DNA from: Atrichornis clamosus | Lineage: Eukaryota > Chordata > Aves > Passeriformes > Menuridae | Assembly: GCA_013400975.1 (NCBI GenBank) | Contig: WBMZ01004644.1 | Coordinates: 124,001-188,000 of the forward strand | DNA: 64,000 bases | Direction of reading: 5' to 3' | Part shown: positions 57,585-64,000 of the stretch, one piece after another | How positions within the stretch are numbered: position 1 is the stretch's first letter | Layout: each line of letters opens with the position of its first letter | Program-made: the position numbers and the translations under genes | Notes under the pieces: model-generated | What the model saw: only the letters and a program-made list of their open reading frames with translations | Database searches by the model: none | What the model was told of the DNA's origin: nothing

Positions 57585-60387
57585 GTACGGCGGGACCGGG
57601 GAGGCGGTGGCGCCTCCCCGTCTCCTCCCTGTCTCCTCAGCCGCGCTGCCCCGCTCTCCCCGCGCGGGAAAAGCGGCCTTTAACCTGATTCCCGTTTTTT
57701 CCCCCGCTAGGAAAGCGGCGATCCGCAGAAAACGGCGTTTCTGCTGCGCAAAGCCTGGACGCTGTACAGCGTGACCCCCCTGTACCGCTTCTGCCGCGGC
57801 CGCCTCAGGGACTACGCGCGGCTGCTGAGCGCCTTCATCGCCGCCGAGAAGCAGAAGGGGCTGGCGGTGGCGGTGGGCGTCGAGCTGGACATCAAGGTGG
57901 CCCTGTCCAGCCTTCCCGACCTCAGGGGCAGCGAGCAGGACCAGACTGCCATCCTCGTGCAGGTGAGGAGCGGGTTCAGTCATCGAGACTTGAGTTTTAG
58001 GAGTTGGTTTTGCTGTGATAAAACGCTCCCTCTATTAAAGACACCTCCAAAACAGCCCTAGCTGTTTGGAGTAACTACTGTAGCATCCACTTTATTTAAG
58101 ATTTAATGAAACTGAGTCCTGTCTATTTTTAGCTGGAACAGAACATTATAGGCTTAACCTGCACCAGGAGAGGTTTAGGTTGGACATTAGGAGGAATTAC
58201 TTGTCAGAAAGGGTGATTAGACATTGGAACGGGCTGGTCCTGGAGGTGTTTAAGGAAGAATGGATGTGGCACTGTCATGGTCTATTGACAAGGTGGTGTT
58301 TGGTCACAGGCTGGACTTGATCTTGTAGATGTTTTCCAACCTAATTGATTCTGTGATTCTGTGACCACCTCAGCCATGCATACAGTTAATTGCAATTCTG
58401 AGTTCAACCCTTCAATAAGATCAGAGAAAGACTGTACAGAGCAATCTCTGTCTAACCTTAGTTCAGCAGTCCATTTACTGCCAGGAGGACTTGGACAGGT
58501 CATTTAACTTCCTGGATGCAGCTGGTATAATCCCATCTCCTGGCCAGAGCTCAAGTCTAATTAATGTTTCTGGAATGCTTGTGTGCTACTGAAATGTCAA
58601 GTTCACTGTGGCAATGGTTGTAGGATGTACCATGGATTGGCTCTTCAGAGTTAAGCAGCATAAACTCAGGACTGTTCCTAAGGAAGTAAGCAGTGCTTTT
58701 TCTGATGTTTTCAGCAGAATTGCATACAACTTTTAGGGATGTAATGGATAGACTGAATAACTGTATGTGTTTACAGAAAACAGTGTTGTATACAAGGTCC
58801 TGAGGAAATAAAACCAACTTCTACCAAACACTTGAAACTATAAAATAAAAGCTACTTTTGGCTGAAGAAAAAAGCCATACTTGCTGTGTAGCATTCAAAT
58901 GCTTCTTCTCCCCATCCCAGCTCTCTTCGAGGTCACAAGCTCCCTCCAGAACCTCTGAGGACAAACTGGTGTGGCTGGGCTGGCTCTGCTGTGTGTATGG
59001 AGATGATCTTTCCGAGAACATGCCGGAGGACTTCACTTGCTTGCCCCTGTTCCTCACCCACGGGGCCGAGAGCTACACGTCCTTGGTTGGAAGCTGGTTC
59101 CAGAAGACCTTCGACTGCTGCTTCCGCCGCCTGGCCATCAGCCCCCTGAACCTCAGCTGGATGGTGGCCATGTGGGCTGGCTGCAAGGTGGACAAAGCTG
59201 CCTCTGCCGTGGAACTCATCTTCTCCATCCCCCGCCTGCTCCAGTCGCTGGATATTTCATATGCCATCCACCCAGAGGATGCCAAAGCTCTGTGGGACAC
59301 GGTCCAAAAAACTCCAGGAGAGATCACCCAAGAGGAGGTGGATGTCTTCATGGACTGCCTTTACTCCCACTTCCACAGGCACTTCAAGATCCGCCTGTCA
59401 GCTGCAAAGCTGGTGAAGGTTTCCACAGCAGTTGCCTCGGCACACTGTGATGGGATTATAAAGGTGAGGCTGTAAGTAGCAGGTTGTCCTAATGCTGGCC
59501 AGATAAAATACTAGAAGGTTTCATGTTTCTTTTGAATGATTTCCTACAAAAAGTTATTAAACCCTCAGCTTTTACTAGTGAGACTTACTTCTGGAGTTGG
59601 GGCAGCTGTATTTTACTACTGTGTTGCAGCAGAAGCTATTAGCCTTGGGCCAGAAACAGGTGTATTAGCTGTCGTATGAACAGGAAAATTTCTTAGGCCA
59701 TAAAAAACTTTTTTTGGACTTAAAAAGATCCCAAACTTAATCACAAAGCCTTAAAAAAGTTCACTAGCTTCCTAGTATCGTCATTATTAAGACACAGGCA
59801 GCAGACTCCTTCACGTGTAACCCTTTTCATAAAGGTGCTGGTGTTCCTATAGAGGTATAAGTGTAATATCCTTCAAACCATCAAATCTTTAACCAACATA
59901 GTATTTTCTCCTGAGTTAAAGAACAGTTCATGTAAATGCAGTTGTTTAAATTTAGCCTGTCTATGATGAGCCTTGGCACAGGGTAGTGTTGTTACATTGC
60001 TTGTTTTTATCTGCAGTAGCTTAAAACTGCTTGAAGCAACTTTTTCTGCAGCAGGTAAATACACACAAGGTATCTCAGGCTTTCTGAAGGGTGCTCTTGT
60101 GGAATGGGTGTTGTGTAAATTCAGTTATGGCTTTTCACAATGGGGACAGTTTCAAGTCATAATATATTCAGTGTGGGAAAAGATGGGGCCCTTGGGTACC
60201 TTAAAAACAACAGAGCAGCTAAGCACACAGAGCATGTGGTAGTTTCCTTCCAACCAGGGTTTGAGGGTGTGGAATTGTTGTTTTGACAGGCTGTTTTTCC
60301 CCCCCCTTCTTGCAGATTCAACACAGCCAATACCTGTCTGGAGTGCTGATGCTGCTGACTGAACTTGCAATCTCTCAGATACAGTGA
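57429..60387 (+). CDS. CENPL: CENPL, centromere protein L (4 coding exons)
   Basis: Kinetochore subunit of the constitutive centromere-associated network; it pairs with CENP-N in the CENP-A nucleosome-binding module. Exons 57429-57584, 57711-57962, 58921-59463 and 60316-60387 give 1023 nt and 340 residues plus stop (human 344). Diagnostic blocks: AWTLYSVTPLYRF, FIAAEKQKGLAV, GWLCCVYGDDL, EDFTCLPLFL, SWFQKTFDCCF, AIHPEDAKALWDTVQKTPGE and FMDCLYSHFHRHFKIRLSA. The N-terminal 50 residues are GC-rich and diverge from human until CSQ at the first junction, so the start is less certain than the rest; this ATG is the first in frame after the promoter with a purine-rich start context. All splice sites are GT-AG. 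Confidence 0.96.
57711..57962 (+). CDS. CENPL: CENPL exon 2
   Basis: Residues 53-136: ESGDPQKTAFLLRKAWTLYS to QTAILVQ. Acceptor CCCGCTAG, donor CAG|GTGAGG. High GC, continuing from the promoter island. Confidence 0.96.
58148..58365 (+). mobile_element. CR1 fragment of a distinct subfamily in CENPL intron 2
   Basis: GGTTTAGGTTGGACATTAGG, AAGGTGGTGTTTGGTCACAG, GGCTGGACTTGATCTTGTAG and CCTAATTGATTCTGTGATTC. Its 3' end differs from the other copies (GACTTGATCTTG rather than GATGATCTTTAAGG), pointing to another CR1 lineage. Confidence 0.85.
58921..59463 (+). CDS. CENPL: CENPL exon 3
   Basis: Residues 137-317, the bulk of the protein, from LSSRSQAPSRTSED to AHCDGIIK. Acceptor CATCCCAG, donor AAG|GTGAGG. 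Confidence 0.97.
60316..60387 (+). CDS. CENPL: CENPL exon 4 (C-terminus)
   Basis: Residues 318-340: IQHSQYLSGVLMLLTELAIS then QIQ and TGA at 60385-60387. Acceptor CTTCTTGCAG. The hydrophobic terminal helix matches the human C-terminus. Confidence 0.95.
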   Translation: MQHSQYLSGVLMLLTELAISQIQ

Positions 60388-61235
60388 GAGCTGTTTCAGC
60401 AACTATTCATACTAAAAAGGCTGCCTGCTGGATACTGTTTGCTGAGAAACCAACAGGAAACTCACTCCTGGAGCATCTTTCCTCTCATGCTGGCTGTCCA
60501 AAGTTGGGCTGTAACTCCTGCACTTGGCTGTGTGACTCCAAGCCACGCACAGCGAACACAAGCAGACATTTTGCCCTGAAGAAGGGCTGCAGTGCAAACT
60601 TGGGATAGCTTCCTGAGCAGCTTTATCAGACTCACCCAGTTCATTTAGTGTAGGTTTCAGCTCAGAGAAAAACCCTGCAAGTTCTTGGTGCAGCTTACTG
60701 ACAGGTGCTTCTGTTGTTGCAAAGAGCAAGCCTGAACTAGGCAGCCCAAGCTACACAGGCCTGAACTGACTGCTCCTGGCCTAGGCTACATGCAGAGTTC
60801 AGCACACCTGAGAAAGGGTGCGTGCTCTACAATCTAGGGCAGAACAATCCAGGTTTCTAATGCTCTTTTTGGCTTGCTAAGGTCACTTGGTAATGGTGAT
60901 AGCGTTCATCCGCGTTCCAGCTGAGTGAAGGCGTTCAGTGAGATTGGACACAAGGCACTTGTCAGCCTGTTGGTCCTTTCACACAAATTAATGAAGTCAG
61001 GTCTGTGTATGAGCTTGACAGTTACTTGGCTGATGTTTGTAATCCTGAACCTTGTTTGTAATCTTGTAGGCCAGAAAGCTCTCAGGGTTGGAGCTGTGTG
61101 CTATAATTTTATGTTAGACCCCTCCTTTCTGGAACAGGTAAGAGTTCAGAGGGGCCAGTGCCTGGCCAGGCATTTAAGGAAGTAATACCTAAGTCTTTTT
61201 GTAATACAGTTCTGAATAAAGTCTTTTTCATCTTT
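60388..61235 (+). other. CENPL: CENPL 3' UTR with poly(A) signal
   Basis: About 0.85 kb after the stop, ending near AATAAA at 61215-61220, the first canonical signal downstream. No other gene is seen within it. Confidence 0.7.
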
Positions 61236-62141
61236 TGTCTTAAGGAAAGCCCACCTACGTCTAATTAAATACATCCTTGCATGGTGCTTATTTCCTGACC
61301 AAACCATGGCTTGTTAACTATTAAGTAACTGTGAGCAGCAAAATTCCCAGTCTGGTGTCTCGCTTCACACTTGTGCAGCATCTCTTAAGAGCTGATTATT
61401 TCATCATTTAGAACCTTCTTCTAAACAGGGATGCAAGTTCCCTGTCTTTTCCCAGTGTAAAACTGCCTAACATGCCACAACTGCCTGCCTAGTTCCCAAC
61501 CTATTTCCAGAATTAGACAAGAAACATGCACCTGGGTTTAGTTTCTTTACTAGCTGAAGGTGGATTATTTCTGCTTGTTAAGGCTGCAGTCTGTGGTAAC
61601 TCTTACCGTGGTAGAAGCAGTTAAGTCATCTTCTGAAGGTCTTGACAGCTCAGCAGCTACTTAAACTGTCACTTCTGGTGCTTTAGCTTCCTTTTATGAA
61701 ATATCTTAGAGTTTGCTATCTGGAGTCAGAAGAGCACTGGACAGTGGACAAGGTCTGGAAATAACTGGCACCTGTATTTGATTTGAAAACAGGACTTACA
61801 CCCAGGGCTTCATTTTAAATGTAATACTCAGCTCTTCCCAACACATTTGCATAAATAATCTCTCAAAAACTGAATTCTGTAGCGCCTCTTTTAACCTCTT
61901 CCTGGTGTTGTCCTCATTCATAAAGGGAGCAGAGATAGATTTAGCCAGGTAGCACAGCTGTTTCCTTCCAGAAGCAGCTAGTTCTGAGGGATGTGCTTCT
62001 AACTCAAGGGTAACATTAAACAGCAGAGTTTTAAGCCTGTTTTACTCGGACTGGAACAAAAACCCTCCAGCATCTTTGTCCACAAAAACACACCCCACAG
62101 CTTTCACTCAAAGGAACAAACCAAGAACAGCATAGAAGAAA
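61236..62141. other. Intergenic gap between convergent CENPL and KLHL20
   Basis: Under 1 kb between the two proposed poly(A) ends. I see no coding or RNA signal here. Confidence 0.5.
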
Positions 62142-63895
62142 TTTATTAAGATAGCACTATTTATACAAGTTACTCATGCTAGAAAAAAGCATAAATGATA
62201 CATGTAAACATTTGTTTACAGAATACTTGTTTTCCTTGTAAAGGTGCAAATGATCTTCATATGTAAACACAAGAATACCGACCTTTAGGGGGGAAGGGGC
62301 TTTTAAAAAAGTTTTAATGACCCATTTATGACTGTAGTGTATTTTTTACTATATTCAAGCACATTAAAGTCTGAGTTACATGAATCAAACTATGAAATTA
62401 ACTTAAGATGTCAGCACTGCCTTTTTCATCTCAAGAATTTACAGTCCTCTTTCAAAATCAGATTTAGTAAGGTCCACAGTTAGATCAGGTGCAAAAGGTC
62501 ACTCTTTCATACTCAACAGAAATTACAGTACAAACAGAACTGTTCTTCCTTCCTCTCCCCCCACCCCGGTGCCTCCACAGTCACTCACAGTGCCAGCAAA
62601 CAGCCCTTCCCCTCCAAACTCTTTGATGAGCCTCATACCTTTCCCTGCTCTAAACATACACAGGCAAAGTGCACAGACATCACTAAAAGAGAGAGCGCCA
62701 TCTCGTCATGGTCAGGAATTCTGAAGACACAGACGAGAGGGCAGCTGAGGTGATGCTGGTCTAAGCTTTTTTCAGCAGGAAGGAGCTGGCTGTGGGTCTG
62801 CCCTTCCAGCAAGAACACAGAAGTAGATGTCAGAATTAACAGATGATACCTGCACCCTGCTTCAGACAAGAACCGGTATCCAGCAGGCAACAGGAGGAAA
62901 AAGGCTTTTAGAAGTGAGCAACCAATTGTTTCCAGGTTCACATACAGGGGAGAGGAGAGACAAAAGCTGAACTTTTGTACAGCAAAAAGGCATCGTTTGA
63001 AATCCTTTTACTCTCACCCTTTTTTGGGCACTTCATTGATTCAGTTGAGAGATGAGAGTTCCAGTTCTGAAAAGATAACTCAGGGCACCCATCCTCACAA
63101 CTCTCCTGTCCTCTGAGAGACCCCAAATGATACCACAAGGGTTGGAACCACAATAGCTGGCAGGACACAGCCCTGCCCAAACCACCAGCTGGTTGAAATC
63201 ACACACACACACATATACATACATATACATACATATATATATATAAAAAATACATATATATATATATATATGCACACATGGAGATGTATATAAAAAGCTG
63301 GAATTCACGCTGTGAGCAATACAAAGGAAATACATGATACAAATTAAATGAAAAAATAAATATACTCTGTGCACAGAAAAGCTTCTGTGCAAAGGTGGCA
63401 CCTTGCAGGTCAAGTACTTTTTTTTTTTTTAAGCTCTCTGTAAATAAGGCAAAAGCAATGTTTTCTGTATCACTTTTCTCTTTCGCCCACCAAACAGCTG
63501 CCACATCCACTGCTTACACAGCAGGAGGGAAAGCAGGAATCCCTCCTCCTGGCCAGACTCCCAGTATAGCGTGTGGTCTGTACAGCAGCATCCTTTACGC
63601 TACAATAACTGTTACAGTTTGGTTTATTCAAAAAATGTAGAACTATTTAGAAAAAATACGGACATAAGCAACACTTCTACTTTTGTCCAGTGGTTCCCTG
63701 GAGTCTGACAACGTGGTCTCCCGCTGGGCACACTCTCACAGAAGTCATTTTTATAATTCCATAGAAAGAGTCACCGGCAAAGAGTTACATTGGATCTAGA
63801 CCGTGCATGCTAGAGCTGCAAAGAGGTCCAGTGTCAACAAGTCTCTTGAGTTTTTCTAGGAATGAGAAGCCAGGGGACTCCCTCCCGCTGGAAGC
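62142..63895 (-). other. KLHL20: KLHL20 3' UTR, two poly(A) signals
   Basis: AATAAA on the minus strand at 63628-63623 (proximal, UTR about 270 nt) and at 62147-62142 (distal, about 1.75 kb). Contains an AC/AT microsatellite near 63.2 kb. UTR assignment follows from its position after the KLHL20 stop. Confidence 0.65.
63200..63273. repeat. AC/AT dinucleotide microsatellite
   Basis: ACACACACACAC followed by CATATACATA units and two runs of (AT)n. It lies in the KLHL20 3' UTR, so it would be transcribed. Confidence 0.95.
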
Positions 63896-63980
63896 TTACC
63901 ATATATGGGATTCACAGTGTGTCATTTTGATCACCCCCACGCCTCCGCCCAGCCGCCGGTAGTTCATCCCGCCGTACAAC
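63896..63980 (-). CDS. KLHL20: KLHL20 last coding exon (gene cut by window edge)
   Basis: BTB-Kelch substrate adaptor of CUL3 ubiquitin ligases. Only the C-terminal 27 residues and part of a split codon are present: [20 protein letters not shown] then HCESHIW, TAA at 63898-63896. Acceptor CTCCGCAG|G. This tail closes the final Kelch repeat and is, from memory, essentially identical to human KLHL20. The rest lies beyond position 64000. Orientation, convergent with CENPL, matches human. Confidence 0.95.
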
Positions 63981-64000
63981 CTGCGGAGACAGCATTCCGG

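Noticed and set aside
59037..59450. 137-codon frame inside CENPL exon 3
   Set aside because: Frame-shifted shadow of the real CENPL coding sequence.

Overview
This is vertebrate nuclear DNA, almost certainly from a bird. Three things point that way: split genes with orthodox GT-AG introns, about ten truncated copies of the CR1 LINE with its typical 3' end (roughly GATCTTTAAGGTCCCTTCCA followed by an ATTCTATGATTCTGTG-like tail), and no SINE or L1 typical of mammals. I could reconstruct four protein-coding genes exon by exon. None belongs to a novel system.

Layout, left to right. (1) About 1-22 kb: RGS8 on the minus strand. The stop is at 6039, with five coding exons for the 180-residue form, plus an alternative in-frame upstream exon at 21620-21678 beside a GC-rich promoter-like island. 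Everything left of 6039 is RGS8 3' UTR or intergenic DNA. (2) About 22-43 kb: a gene-poor interval with CR1 copies, one 232-codon open frame of doubtful status and a one-N assembly join flanked by an exact 94-bp duplication. (3) 44-57 kb: DARS2, mitochondrial aspartyl-tRNA synthetase, minus strand, 17 coding exons, 626 residues, complete. (4) 57.2-57.43 kb: a short GC-rich bidirectional promoter. (5) 57.4-61.2 kb: CENPL, plus strand, four coding exons, 340 residues, complete. (6) 62.1-64 kb: the last coding exon and 3' UTR of KLHL20 on the minus strand, convergent with CENPL and cut by the window edge.

The KLHL20-CENPL-DARS2 order and orientations match human 1q25. RGS8 lies next to DARS2 here, but the two are several megabases apart in human, and I saw neither ZBTB37 nor GAS5 beside DARS2, so the 22-43 kb interval probably contains a rearrangement breakpoint. 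The genes are functionally unrelated: a G-protein GAP, a mitochondrial translation enzyme, a kinetochore subunit and a CUL3 ubiquitin-ligase adaptor. The only visible regulatory coupling is the shared DARS2/CENPL promoter.

Exon boundaries were read by eye from splice consensus, reading-frame continuity and remembered similarity to the human proteins. UTR ends and CR1 limits are approximate. No search was run.
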